Of a stretch of 64,000 nt of DNA, positions 33,186-45,169 are shown piece after piece; within the stretch, counting starts at the first letter, position 1, and each line of letters opens with the position of its first letter. The translations under genes were made by a program, and so were the position numbers. The stretch spans positions 682,001 to 746,000 of the forward strand of contig WHVD01000034.1 in the NCBI GenBank assembly GCA_015178975.1, written 5' to 3'. Origin of the DNA: Hysterangium stoloniferum (lineage: Eukaryota > Basidiomycota > Agaricomycetes > Hysterangiales > Hysterangiaceae). The notes below the pieces were generated by a model, which ran no database searches, was not told the origin of the DNA, and saw only the letters and a list, made by a program, of their open reading frames with translations.

Positions 33186-34311
33186 AATTGATAATTTAGT
33201 GGTGAGTTCCCTTTTGATAGATTCTTTTTCCTAAGGCAAAATTTATCCACGGTATCCATTTGTAGCCATTCTTAATGGATAACTAATGGGGACATATACA
33301 TAGCTCTCGTATATTGTATGACCATAGTAGTCGGACATTCATATATCGTGCTTTCACAGCGTTGTGACTCAAATTCTTAATCTCAGAATATGTTGTATAA
33401 AACGTCTTGAAATTGCCCAATTTTTGAAAATGCGTAAAAAAGTTTATGCTACAAAGAACCCCGGAGTGTGGAAGGTGCATATATAGTTCAGCCCGGAAAA
33501 ATACCGGTGAATTCTTTAGAATACATATAATTTCCTCCAAATTTCGAACATTCGTTATATTTGGTATTGATTTAGTCAGCGATATGTTTGTTCGAATTCA
33601 AGGTTCAGGCCCAGGATTCCAAATTCATAATTGCCATGATCTATTGAAATGAAAGACTTACATGTATTCCTTTTTCTGAAGACTGTAGTGGTAAGCCATT
33701 TTTGGTATTTGATCGGGACGGCTCCCAGAGGAAGTCGCATTCCGAGAAGCTCCTGGAACTCCCAGGTTACGGGTACTTCTTCTCATCGCTTAAAAATATT
33801 TTACTAGTACTGCATACACATTACACGTGTCTAGACTCGGATGAGCTCTGAGCGGATTATGATATTATCTAAAGTTTCTACGTTATTACCATGATTGTCC
33901 TTTGGATATAAATGTCTGATGTGGATAGTATGGTATTGTTGTTTTCTTTTCAAAATAAGGTGTATTAACAGGCACGATAATATTGGTGTGGCGCAACAAA
34001 CCTTACACATGTCACACCATCTCGCAAACTTAAGCCATCGAATTACAGTCTTCTCCAGCCATTGCACCCTGACTTCATGTGACTCTCATTTGCTGATGAT
34101 GCCAACTTCACATTGCGGTTCAGGCTTACCCGTCGTTCTAGCTGTCAACTATAGCGCCACTTGGAAAGAAGATGGTACGGTGCTTCTATCTTTTTGCCAT
34201 TAAAATTCCCCTCCTAAAATACGATATAGCTAATGATCACTATAATACGCAGCGTTTGCCTCCTTTTGCGTTCTGTCATCTGGTCTGTGATTACCCCTAC
34301 GGTCAAAACAG
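33186..34311. other. Region with no recognised gene
   Basis: AT-rich, non-repetitive within the window. No ORF with a family match. The last few hundred bases would contain the promoter of the transporter gene. Confidence 0.5.
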
Positions 34312-36666
34312 ATGCCTTCTCCAGCTTCAGTAACAGTCCTAGAGGACCGTGGCGACTCCCCGACCACGACCACGCCTGCGTCCATACAGAAGGAGAGGTC
34401 CTTCGTCAAGAGCATCGAGATCGGAGGGAAGACAGACCTTGCTCCTTTGACGAAGGGGGTGCCAAGATTTATCGATGTGTTATTTAGAAGGCACGAGCTT
34501 AATCCGGTGGATCTGGACGCCATTGCTACGGAGGTATACAAACCTGCAACATGCATGGATAGTTCCACTTATAGGATTTATTTCAGGAGTCAGTATATGA
34601 CGATCCTGTACTCGCTCCTCATTTCCAGCCGTCCCCTAAGTACGAAAATCTACATCGATTTGACCCGTCGGCCAGATGGACATACCGTGAAGAGCGGGTG
34701 AGCTTTTAGAATACCTTCCTTCGATCTGCAACTAACTTATCAAAAGGCGCTCGTACGCAAGATAGACTGGCGCATAATGCTCTGGGCTGCGATTTCATAT
34801 TCTGCTCTGAACCTTGACCGGGGAAACATTTCTAACGCAAATAGCGATGGCATTCTGAAGGATTTGAATCTTTCCACCAACGACTTTAATCTTGGAAACA
34901 CTGTATTTCGCCTGGCTTTCTTGTGTGCAGAGTTGCCGTCTCAGCTCGTCTCTAAACGTCTTGGACCGGATCGCTGGATTCCTATTCAAATGTGCTTATG
35001 GTCCATCGTCAATTCCACTCAGTTTTGGTTAAGCGGACGGACCACCTTTTTAGTTTGTCGTGCATTGCTCGGGCTTATCCAGGGTGGATATACTCCCGAT
35101 CTCATTTTATATCTCAGTTGTGAGTCTCTCAAAATACTTATTTTGACCAATACCTACGTATACGCGACAGATTTCTACAAAAGAAATGAACTTCCTCTTC
35201 GACTGGCATGTCTCTCGGGGTCGGGAAATGTCTGCACTGTGATAGGATTATTCCTTGCCTTTGGAATTCTACGGATGAGAGGGATAAACGGGAAAGAGGG
35301 ATGGCGGTACGTGATCTCATTCCGTGGAACGTGTGTATAAATGGTTTCGTCTGATATGCCTGGTCTCTAGCTGGCTTTTCCTGATAGAGTAGCTCTTCTA
35401 ACTACGCTCCAACCTTTTCATTCTGATGTCCCACTCTTCAGAGGGTTTATTACCTTTTCCATCGGTGTCGCCACCTTCTTCCAGATGCCTCCCTCACCCA
35501 CGCAGAGTAAGGCCTGGTTCAGACCCAAAGGTTGGTTTACAGAACGAGAGGAAGTGATGATGGTGAACAGAGTTTTGCGGGACGATCCCACCAAAGTCAG
35601 TTTTCTGCTCATCTTATTTTTTCCTCGACTGATTCTTTTGAAACAAGTCCGATATGCATAATCGACAGGGGCTCAATCTGAAGGATCTCTGGAAAGGGGC
35701 ACTTAATTTTGATCTCTACCCCCATCTACATACTTGGATTGATGTTCGGGTTACCTTCTGGTCCGCCTAGCCAGTATCTAGCCCTTAGTCTGAAGAACCT
35801 CGGGTAGATATTCCTCTATTTTCTAATGATCGTCATTAAGCGATTGTTTTTCGATAGATTTTCCACATTGAACATCAATCTTCTTATGATTCCATCAACT
35901 ATTGTCGGATTGTTCCCTCTCATAGGTATCACGCTTCTTTCCGAACTCTTGGACAGTCGGGCATTGGTAGCGGCGATGCAAGATGTTTGGGTGCTCCCTT
36001 GCCTTATAGCGTTATACATGTTACCTGCACATCCAAATCCGTGGATATTTTACGTGAGTCTTTTTGATACCTAAATTATACATGCTTATGTCGACCTTTC
36101 AACCCAGACGGTTGCTTCTTCCTGTTACATGCATTCCACTGACGTGTATAATAGACACTCGCTATTCGTAAGTCTTTGAAGTCTCTTTGACCCCCTTATC
36201 AACGACCAGCATTCCACTATCATCCAGAGGCTGCATGGGCCTCCCGAAACGCCGGCGGTGTCGCCAACCGAACTATAAACGCCTCTCTGTACAATATGTT
36301 TTACCAGGCATCAGTCATTGTCTATACCAATATCTACAGAGAAGATGACGCTCCCAGATGTCTGTAACTTCTTCATTTACAGTCAAATATTACTTACAAA
36401 TTACAAATCCAGATGTTCGTGGCAATCGCAACTTGATAATCATATGCGCGGTGAACATCTTTGTTTTGTTTCCTGGTACAAGGTTTTATTACATGTGGCG
36501 GAATGCGCAAAGAGAAAAAAAGTGGAGTGCTATGAGCGAAGAGGTAACAGTGGATCAAGTTATGATGGATCTCACGAACTGATACCTGTTTTAGGAGAAG
36601 TCCGATTATCTTTCTACGACAAAGGATGAAGGGAATCAAAGGTTGAACTTCAGATTTGCTTATTGA
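34312..36666 (+). pseudogene. Dal5-like MFS transporter gene (ACS family), one apparent frameshift
   Basis: Relative of fungal allantoate/anion permeases (MFS, anion:cation symporter family), expected in the plasma membrane. Exons read: 34312-34533, 34587-34697, 34747-35119, 35171-35306, 35371-35388 (18 bases), 35442-35595, 35648-35803, 35858-36053, an unclear one from 36108 to 36359, 36413-36543, 36595-36666. Signatures: KIDWRIMLW, LNLDRGNISNA, LCAELPSQLVSKRLGPDRWIP, RALLGLIQGGY, YFYKRNELPLRLA, GWFTEREE, VNRVLRDDPTKSDMHNRQ, LTL-like SLKNLG, and the tail WSAMSEE then LNFRFAY. Oddities: a run of five Cs at 35719-35723 puts LYPIYILGLMFGLPSG out of frame, and the exon around 36108-36170 is poorly conserved. 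Either a recent pseudogene or a base error in the C run. It is the only single-copy host gene I recognise. Confidence 0.85.
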
Positions 36667-37519
36667 TTTAAAGCGTATATCAAGATATGATTGGCAGGAA
36701 GTTGTCGCATTTTAATTCAAGAAATGTGCACAGTAGAATGTAACATGTAACATGTATTCATCAATTGAAATCTATGACATGCACATGAGATTTCTCAGTT
36801 TGTCACAATAAAGTATGAGAGCACCGTGACCATACATCCGGAGTTGTACTGCCCATGCAGCAGCAAGTCTTACGACGTTGATTATTGGGGATATACACGT
36901 TGGATGGTGGTACGATCAGTCCGTTCGCTCGAGCTAATACATATCCTCGCGGGCCACTCGGCCCAACACCCAGATAGCTATTAGCCCTACATGCGTAAAA
37001 ACATATGAAACGGATTCCTACCAACTGCTATGAAAATAGCATTGTACCCCAACCATTCTCGTAGGGAAAAATGTGTTTGCGGAGCAATGATCTTGTGACT
37101 CTTGGAGGGCTCTTCTTTCTGAAAGAGTGCGTGTTCCGCAAATGGCCATGCTAACTGCGTCCACTTACGGAAAGGAAACTGGGTACTTCTGTCGGGACGG
37201 GCTGATATAATGACATATCGGGCATCCTGCCGTCAAATACATCCTTTCTGCGGGCACCTGTCCTTCGTTCCAAGTGATCCAAGTGATGCACCTATATATT
37301 CCCTGTTCGCGGCTCTAGGGTTCGAGACTGTGATTCTCTCCGAGGCGATCGCAAGCGTGAGGCCTATTGGCAGGTGGGCTGTCAGGATGATGTATTCGTG
37401 CAGAATGCGCAGAGAAACAATGAATGGATCGAAGACATAAAGAGGGAAGAAAATACCATTTATAGGGAAACTGGTGACTCAGACTCGAATGCTTCAGGGG
37501 TGGGGGGGTGGGGGGTTCA
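36667..37519. other. Intergenic region with unassigned coding-like traces
   Basis: No ORF I can assign. Two short coding-like stretches are visible: minus strand around 36803-37024 (GPRGYVLARANGLIVPP) and plus strand around 37290-37495 (FETVILSEAIASVRP; another frame reads VFVQNAQRNNEWIEDIKREE). They may be remnants of one decayed gene. A G-only tract lies at 37497-37518. Confidence 0.35.
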
Positions 37520-37806
37520 GGAGTAGCAGGTTGGAAGTCTTGCAGTATATCAAATGGGCAAACATATACATTCATCATCATTATTGTGGACTGATTCTCG
37601 AAACAAGGAATTTTCATACCCACTCATGATACAATCACATCCTTGCAATTAGTGGAATTATTTGTCATCCATGTATTTTCCAAACATGGTGTTCCCTCAC
37701 ATGTTACTTCCAATTGAGGTTTTGAGGTTCTGAGTTTGTCTCTCACTTCTTCAAGTCCCTCAGGAAAGCTCTTGACATGAAGTCACACTTCACTTCCATA
37801 TACCAC

Positions 37807-38295
37807 TGTTAAGTTCTCATGTCAGAAGGCTTATTACAGAAACTATTGGAAAATAACCAGGGATCTCAGATACTTTCAGATAGGGGTAAGGACTTGGCCT
37901 CAGCTTATGTGCTGCACCCTTTTGCAAATGCTCAGATGCCCTTATTTCCAGGGCTTGATGTATGCTGGAAGAATGGAGGATATCTGGAGTTCCAAAGAGT
38001 TCCAAATATCAAGTGTACAGAAAGAGATGAGGAATAAGCTGACTAAGTCAATATCAGATCTGAGTTGTCCATACAAGTTTGCAGAACTAATATAGGTTGT
38101 CCTGTAATTGTACTATTAACTAAGATCACAATAAGATGGATTCAGACAGGGATGTTGAATTGGGAACATAATAAGTAAATGAATGAATACTTGTCAACAG
38201 ACAAGTTGCCAAATACAGAACAAAGGTTGTGGTGTAGAATGTCTGGGAACTATGTATATCACAAGATTGAAATATCCAGAGAATGGATTGTAACA
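37807..38295 (+). mobile_element. Solo LTR, TGTTAAG family, 489 bp
   Basis: TGTTAAGTTCTCATG..GATTGTAACA. Flanks ACCAC (37802-37806) and GTCAC (38296-38300) are an imperfect 5-bp duplication, so it is probably the older of the two. It contains the shared box at about 37893 in the form GGACTTGGCCTCAGCTTATG. Confidence 0.65.
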
Positions 38296-38310
38296 GTCAC
38301 CTGGAAGGTG

Positions 38311-39143
38311 TGTTAAGAACAGAAACTGATGGATGTCAGTAGACTGACAGGGACTGAATGGAAGGACTTGGCTTCAGCTTATGTGCTGTGCCCTTGCAAG
38401 TTACCATTGGGTGTCCTTAAATTTTGGGCAGGTGGAAACTAGTCCTGTTGAGTAAACTTCTCGGTAAACTACCGATCGGAAACTGAAGGATAAGTCAAGG
38501 GTTGGGTCAGAGAGTCAGAGACTGAGAGTTGGAGACTGAGAGTTGGAGACTGAGAGTTGGAGACTGAGAGTCGGAGATTACAGGTTGAAGTCGTAAATGT
38601 AGGTTAAATTGTAAATCAGATGGAGTTGGAATGTGGTGGTCGTGAATAGATAATGGAGTCGGAGATTAGAGGGGTATCTAAGTTCATATTCTGATTGTCT
38701 AGTAACTACATTTACAGTGGGTTTATATACGAGTTGTCGGTGTCTAGAAACTACTAACTAAGGGAAGAGTGGAAACACGATTGACAAATAAACTTGACTA
38801 GGAACTGGTAGGTTATGATAATATCAGAAGCTGTGATTTAGCCAAGAGTGGGATTATGAGAAAAGGGAATAATCCACGGGCTACAATTATATATGGGCAT
38901 ATGTGAAACATAGAGTAAAACAGATCATCATAATGAAAGGGGACATATCAAAGCATAACCAGATGGTACGAGTATATTGTGACGGGGGCATAAATGGGGT
39001 TTGATTGCCATGAAGGTATACGTCAGTATCAGTGTTCTGACAGTTGCTGAAACGATGACTTGATCAATAACTTGGAACATTGATAGACAGTAGTATCCTC
39101 GGGGACTGTTGGGTTGTGACATGGTTATGACATGGTCATAACA
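38311..39143 (+). mobile_element. Solo LTR, TGTTAAG family, 833 bp
   Basis: TGTTAAGAACAGAAACTG..ATGGTCATAACA with a perfect AGGTG duplication (38306-38310 and 39144-39148). It carries the shared box GGACTTGGCTTCAGCTTATG near 38366 and a 15-base minisatellite (38512-38580). Confidence 0.85.
38512..38580. repeat. 15-bp minisatellite inside a solo LTR
   Basis: About 4.5 copies of GAGACTGAGAGTTG(G). Confidence 0.85.
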
Positions 39144-39540
39144 AGGTGGCAGACAAATGGAATGCATCAATCAGACATTGGAACAATACATCTGCATTTA
39201 TTACAATTATCAACAGGACAATTGGTATTTCCTTCTTCTGCTTGCAGAATTCACAATTCACATACAACAACTCCCTGAATGCCACCACCAGCATTTCACC
39301 CATTTTGCCAACAAAGGCTACAACCCTAATCTCACAATCCACCCTGAACAAGATCTTGCATCCACTCATGCTCAAGAATCTGCCACCAATCTCAATGAGT
39401 TACATCAAAAACTTCAGAAAGCTATTTCTTCTGTTCAGGAACTTTATCAACATTCTGTGGATAAACACAGAATGCCACCTAATTTCAAGATTGGAGACTA
39501 CACTTTTGTGAAAGCCCAATTCTTCTGAACTACTGTACCT

Positions 39541-40440
39541 GACCTTCTAACAAACTCAGGGAACCTATCACCATGCATATTTGATTGGGGTGTGAAGTGT
39601 CACTGTCACGTCACTTATCCATAAATAAAGATTCCTATCTTGGGGCTATTTTTCTTGAGCTAAGTATTCATAATGAGTTTATTAAAAATAGTATGAGTTG
39701 GCTTATTGTAATGCACAATCTACAAGTGGGTAATAGACTTGTAATAATAGTACTTGTTTATCAATCAATGTGTCAGTTAGTGAATCACCTTCTGACATGA
39801 TAGGTAAGATGCTAGTTTAGGTGTACACTGGTTCTGGCATGCATTAACCTCAGAAAGCATGGTCCACAATTAGAATCCTCCTATGAAAAAGTGAGGAAAT
39901 GGGTGAACTGCCCAAGGAAAAGGGTGGTTTCATCACCAATTCCAACAGAGTTATATCTTGAAATAAGAGAAAACAATGTACCCATGTACTCTCAGCATTA
40001 ATAAAATTGCTGAGAGACTTTTGCTACTAGACCATGCATATATTTTAGGCAGAGATTTACATCGAACATATTATGTCATTTCAAGACACAGTGTCTCATG
40101 TTTGTTTCTGCACTAAGGTCTTCTATTCCTAATACAAGTACCCATCATCTTGCACTACTTTTGCACTGAAGATTCCAAATTGGATCAGAAGGCTGACATA
40201 CACCATGCAGGTACATAAGCCTCACATACTTTTCCTTTCCTATACCACCCTCCAGTCTTGCAGCTCACTGTGCCAATTTTATTTTGTTCATTAGATCTTT
40301 AATCAGCCTGATAGTGAATATTTCTTGGACACAGACATGCACATGCATGGACAGCCAAGACAAAGATTCACCAACATTTTCTCACATGCCAAGTCACAAA
40401 ATCCAACACTGTCCTCAGGAAGATCCAGTGGATGAGATTT
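39541..40440 (+). repeat. Detached array-spacer sequence
   Basis: Diverged copy of the spacer that follows type A array genes (CATATTTGATTGGGGTG, the CCATAAATAAAG block, GCTGAGAGACTTTTG, TCCAGTCTTGCAGCTC). It is interrupted by a 265-bp repeat at 39680-39947 with GAGTT duplications. No gene body is attached. Its right part is repeated in inverse orientation at 51683-52262. Confidence 0.85.
39680..39947. repeat. 265-bp dispersed repeat, copy 3
   Basis: TATTAAAAATAGTATGAG..AATTCCAACA with target duplication GAGTT (39675-39679 and 39948-39952). Confidence 0.8.
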
Positions 40441-40480
40441 ATGCCACGCGACGGGTAAATCTGGACAAATATAGTGACTT
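39899..40480 (+). repeat. Left arm of an 11-kb-spaced inverted repeat
   Basis: About 580 bp repeated as reverse complement at 51683-52262 with few mismatches. It ends within a half-copy of the MITE seen in full at 51498-51730. Confidence 0.85.
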
Positions 40481-40498
40481 ACTTCACCAGATTTACTG

Positions 40499-40601
40499 TG
40501 GTGGGGGGTGCACCGGGTGGTCGGGTGGTCAGGTGGTGATGCAAGTCGGCTCGAGTCATGTGGCCGGCTGCCTTACCCGACCACCCAGTGCACCCCACCA
40601 C
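40499..40601. repeat. Palindromic hairpin patch
   Basis: GTGGTGGGGGGTGCACCGGG (from 40499) pairs with the complement at about 40577-40601 (CCGACCACCCAGTGCACCCC). Probably a foldback element fragment. Confidence 0.6.
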
Positions 40602-42615
40602 GGCCCACGCCGCACGCGTGACCTGGTTTCAAAACGAACGGGCATCACCCCGTTCCCCTACACACACCGCCCTCCATCCTGTCCGTCCTGTCTTGTTCTT
40701 GGGGCCAGCCTGCTAGACCCAATGTGAACGGCCTCATCCCCTCGTTCCCCACCACACACACCACCCTCCATCTCTCGCGGCTCTCTCTCTCTCTCCCTCT
40801 CCCTCTCCCTCTCCTTGGGGCCTTCAGGTGCAGGTGAGCCAGACATCCTCCAACATTATGACACGAACTCATATTGACTTTCACCCAAGCCAGCTTACTC
40901 TTCACCACCACAGAAAATGAAACTGGTCAAGTGTAAAAACCCCATTCTCCAACCACCTGTCTCGTCTCATTTGAACCTCTTTTTATCTGCGATCTTTGCC
41001 ATATTGTCGACGCTCCTCATGCAAAGGTCACATCACTCCTCTTCTCGCACAGAACAACTCTCTCGTTTAAGCAACTTGAACACATAATTGCACCATGTCT
41101 GCTACACAAATGTCCATGAGCAGCCAAGGTTCTCCCCAATTCTGTTACATTCACTCTCTGCCTCAGCCCCAAATGCGGCGGAGCTAATCACAGATGGCTG
41201 AAGACTTTCCACACATTCTCTCGTTCACATTGTTAGTGCATACTTTCTCGTTTAAGCAACCATGCACACTCCACACGGTCTCCTTTTCTACAGGCTGTAC
41301 TTGACTACTTGAGCCACACCCCATCTTCAACTCGCCTGGTTTCTTTGGTCCTATTTGTTGATGAGAAATGTGTTTGCTTTTGCCAGCCAGTGATGAGTGA
41401 TTATCTGCTGATTATTATGCCAATTACTGATCTCTCTCCCTTTTTTCTTCCTCCTGGTGTTTTTGGGTTTCCACTTCCGCTCCCCTCCCACTCACTCCCC
41501 CTTGCCGCTACTGCGCCCTCCTCTCCAATCCAACCCCACCTTCAACCTGCCTTAGTGAGTGCACCCCCCCCTTTCCCCTCAACCAAACTTTTATCGTCGT
41601 GGTACATAATCAATTGTTTTGTCTGTATATTAAAATAGTATAAATAAATTCGGATTGAAACGGCTTGTGTTTGTGACTGGGTGTATAAAATTGACACTGA
41701 GACTGAAATGACTTAGTGTAATAAATAAATATTGAGTCTTACAGTGTGTATCGAATGGAGATTGAAATGATGGGTGGCATTGTTGCGTATATCATGTCAT
41801 GAATTTTATTTTTATTTTTATTTTTATTTTTGATTTGACCTTTATGGCTTTTTTGCGACTTGATGACCTCCCTGTCCTTCAGATCGTCCGTGATTGCTTT
41901 GAGCAATTTCTTGGGACCTTCATGGGCGGCCAGCCATTTGGTAAGAAATACAGCATCGTCTTGCTGGCATCTGCGCAATGGTGAATGTGGTGAATTGAGA
42001 AAATCAAGCAAGGAATGGCACTGAGTGAGATACTGTAGATAGATAGAGATAAACTGTGAGACCTGACTCGCCTTTCAATATATTCCATCGCGACAAGCTT
42101 TCTTAGGCGGTACTTTACGCCGAATGTCATTCAATTTTCTCCTCTCAACCACTCAGGATCCCAATCCTTGAGTGGGACATAACGGCCACAGGATGGATCG
42201 GCACTTTCTGTGAGGAGTATGCTTTTACCACAGTATCATTGTGGTAAAACACTCCTTTTATTTCATTTATATTTTACATATTTTATTCATATTTTTCTAT
42301 CTTTCATATTCTTCGAATCTTGCATATTTCATTAGTTCGAAGCATTGTGTATACTTGTGGGTGCACTCAGCACCAATTAGAACTCAGACACACTTTAACC
42401 CAAGAACCACCACTCGTAAGACACAAACTAGGTCTACTACAAGCGGTGATCAGGGTAACGTGTCAGCTACTACATAAGTAGCAATATCTGAACTACTAAA
42501 CACTTCTGGCCTCGAACTGTAATAGTCGAGGCCTCCACTCGAACCATCGCACTCGTAGACTCCTTCGTCATCTCGTGCTCTTTCTCTCACTTTCTCTTAT
42601 ATTGCACCGAATAGG
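40602..42615. other. Region with no recognised gene
   Basis: No ORF matches a family. It contains a degenerate doublet of a CCCTCCATC..TTGGGGCC block (about 40645-40825), a CT-rich microsatellite (about 40783-40814), a TTTTTA microsatellite (about 41807-41832), and a perfect 10-base stem TTTTACCACA/TGTGGTAAAA (42223-42249). Confidence 0.5.
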
Positions 42616-45112
42616 TCAATATCCTTCCTTTCTACTCATTTCTTCGTATATAGAACGGTCTGAACTTCTACCACTCTTCACACTTTCCCAATCGTGAATT
42701 ATCTGTTTCCAGCGCAAATGGAGTGGGCCTTTCCGTGTGATTGAGGGGATACACAGCCTGTGGTTTTCTGGAAAGGTGAGCATGGCAGGGTTTTTTGTGT
42801 TTGCATTTGCATTGATCTCATTTGGTGTCATTTGGGATGTTCGAGAGTGTGGGCCAGGATTGTCCCCTGCTGCTGTGTGGCCGGTATTTGTGTCACCTGA
42901 AGCAGCAAAGACGATGGGGGCAGCAGTTAAAGAAGTGAGGATTTTTTCTTCCAGTGCTTTTGCCTGTGCCACCATCATCTCACATAGCTCAGATTTGGAA
43001 GGTGGCCGTGACTCGACATGTTCACTGAGAAAGGACTTATCGGCTTCATGAGAGATTGGCTGGAGTGCATCACCGTGTGATTCTTCATAATGGTATAGTT
43101 CATCCAAAAGGTACTGAATCAGGGTGTCCCACTGTGATTATTGTGGGGTTAGGGGTTGGGTTAGGGGGTTTAGTTAGAGGTTGGTTAGATATCTGTTCCA
43201 AAACATTAAAAAAATAAAGCCTACATACATGTTCTCCTTCAGCCCACCCTCCCCACCATTGAATGATTGCCAGACTCCATCACTTCCCAAAGTGTGCGTA
43301 CATAAAACAATACTGTGCTCCACCTTGGCGAAAACAGTGTGTGGTCAGCTGGCCTTGACCTAAATTGATCTCACATGCCTCAACAAACTCGTCGAGCCAT
43401 TTTTGAATGGTATCGTGGGGAATGGGAGTCTCGATCTGGGCAATTCCATTCGAGCCTATGGCAGGGAAAATATAGTCGTCCACTTCCAGCGGACGGTGGT
43501 AGATAAATTGGTTGGAAAATTGGAGCCATTGAAGAAAGTGGAAGTGCATGTCAATATTTGGATTCTCCGGCTGCTCGTATATATGATATTTGTGCCCTTT
43601 TTTTGTAATTCATTTCCAAATTAAAATATATACATCAGAGTGGGTCATTCAAAGAGAGAGTGAACTAACCGTGTATCACTCGAGGCATCCCAAAATTTTT
43701 GGAGTTGGAGAACCTTCTGAAAATCTTAATATTTGGCCAAATGTTTTAAGAATTCCTTGAAATGACAAATTGTTTGAAAATTTTGAGTTTTAATAAGATT
43801 TTCCAAAGTGGAAAATCATATCTGAAAACTTTAAATATTTATAACAGGAAATCTAAGGAAACATCAATTAGTCAGAGTTTCCTGATGGGAATATTTAAAG
43901 TTTTCAGATATGATTCTCCACTTTGGAAAATCTTATTAAAACTTAAAATTTTCAAACAATTTATCATTTCAAAGAATTCTTAGAAAATTTGGCCAAATAT
44001 TAGGATTTTCAGAAGGTTTTCAAACTCCAAAAACTTTGGGGTGCCTCCAGTGTATAATTTCATCCCTGGTTTGATGGTGAGCCCAGTTCTTCCTATCGAG
44101 TAAAGGGACCTTGAAGTAGGTGTATTTGTAATAATCATTTGTCTTGAGGTCTAGGGTGATATGTATGTTTATACTGTAGCTTGGCGAGTTCGAAATTTCT
44201 GAAATAAATTAAATAGTTCAAATTTGTGGGCACTTCACTTCTATTCATATGTAGCTACAAAGACCACCGGGTCCATAGGGTGAATCCGCTTGTAGCAAAT
44301 GCATGCATCATAAAGTGCTTCACTACAAAGGGAAGTTGCTTCCAGTATTCTCCCTGGGATAGCTTCCCCAGTTCTTCTAGCATCGAATCTGGACAGAGTT
44401 GATTTGACCATTGAATTATTTTGTCCATATCCTGTTTCATCATTGCCATGGAGTGTGAATGGCTTCCCTCATTTCCGTCATGCCATTTGATGGCGTCAAT
44501 GATGCATTCAACGTCTTGAGAATTGGCTGGATTGCCACAGCCAGTCCCTTTCTCGTGATCCCACCACCAGGGGCCAGACCATCTTCCGTTAGGGTCCCTA
44601 ATTATATATATATGTACCATACAACATCAGTAGAAGAATACATGAGTAGTTTTATTTTTACATACACAGTTTCCCACACCTGTTTGAATGCTGCATGTAT
44701 CTTCCATGCTGTTGTCACATTAGTCTTCTGGGTGAAGCACTTGTATGCAATGAATAATCCAAGAATCCAAGGTGAAGCCCAAGTTGGTATATTGTTGAAA
44801 GTGCCTTCTAGCTCTCCTGGTGTCCAGTCAAAAACTGCCTAGGTGGCAACCTAGTTCATTAGCCCCTGGAGGAATAGTCGGGGATTGTTCGGTTTCCACC
44901 AGCTCCTTCAACCACATTCTTGCCTCACGAAGCTGTTGGTTATATTTAATGTTTGTAGTTTTGGCAAATCCATGCTCTTTCATTGAGACATCTTTGACCG
45001 TTTTTAACTCAGCAACGGACAGTCTTGCCGGCTTTGGCTTATTTTTTGTCATAGAACGGCCACATTTCTTCGTTGAAGTAGTTGTATGCATGTGCTTCAA
45101 CTTTGGCGACAT
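42616..45112 (-). mobile_element. Crypton (tyrosine-recombinase) element, decayed
   Basis: Minus-strand pieces in order: N-terminal part 44828-45112 (KPARLSVAELKTVKDV, QLREARMWLKELV); a segment at about 44640-44820 (WTPGELEGTFNNIPTWASPW, then LFIAYKCFTQ); a core segment 44255-44620; a region with DYYKYTYFKVPLLDRKNWAH (about 44050-44200); a recombinase box at 43280-43549 (LTTHCFRQGGAQYCFMYA, matching the H-x-x-R signature); and a C-terminal part 42616-43107 with KGPLHLRWKQIIHDWE, the GCR1_C-like domain known from fungal Cryptons. Several frames are used and a foldback MITE lies inside (43677-44052), so it is inactive. Ends are not defined; Cryptons lack long inverted repeats. Confidence 0.75.
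43677..44052. mobile_element. Foldback MITE, about 376 bp
   Basis: Nearly full-length palindrome: CACTCGAGGCATCCC at the left end, mirrored by GGGGTGCCTCCAGTG at the right, then matching arms (CTTCTGAAAATC, TTTGGCCAAAT, TTTCAGATATGATT). Flanked by TA/TAT. The CAGTG ends and TA flank suggest Tc1/mariner mobilisation. It has no coding capacity. Confidence 0.85.
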
Positions 45113-45169
45113 CCCTTTGACAAACCTTGAGAAGGTGGAGGCAAACTTTGCCCTTGTTACTCAATAAAT

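Larger units (their letters stand above)
37520..39530 (+). mobile_element. Gypsy integrase relic split by two solo LTRs
   Basis: Fossil Gypsy fragment. Integrase-core sequence lies at about 37540-37806 (IPTHDTITSLQLVELFVIHVFSKHG-type signature; HGVPSHVTSN), a 15-base scrap at 38296-38310, and the integrase C-terminal part at 39144-39530 (CINQTLEQYI, FANKGYNPNLTIHPEQD, NFKIGDYTFVKAQFF). Two solo LTRs of one family lie inside it. It is broken in several places and old. No LTR of its own is recognised. Confidence 0.85.

Noticed and set aside
32678-33259. Minus-strand 193-codon ORF rich in Pro, Thr and His
   Set aside because: It spans the G-rich heptamer block; the composition explains the open frame and the repeated peptide.
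34230-34568. Minus-strand 112-codon ORF over the transporter start
   Set aside because: Antisense shadow of the first transporter exon, which shows family signatures on the plus strand.
38512-38580. Possible CRISPR-like array
   Set aside because: Simple 15-base tandem repeat without spacers, inside a solo LTR.
41739-42130. ORFs with KNKNKNK-type runs and neighbours
   Set aside because: They overlap a TTTTTA microsatellite and show no family signature.
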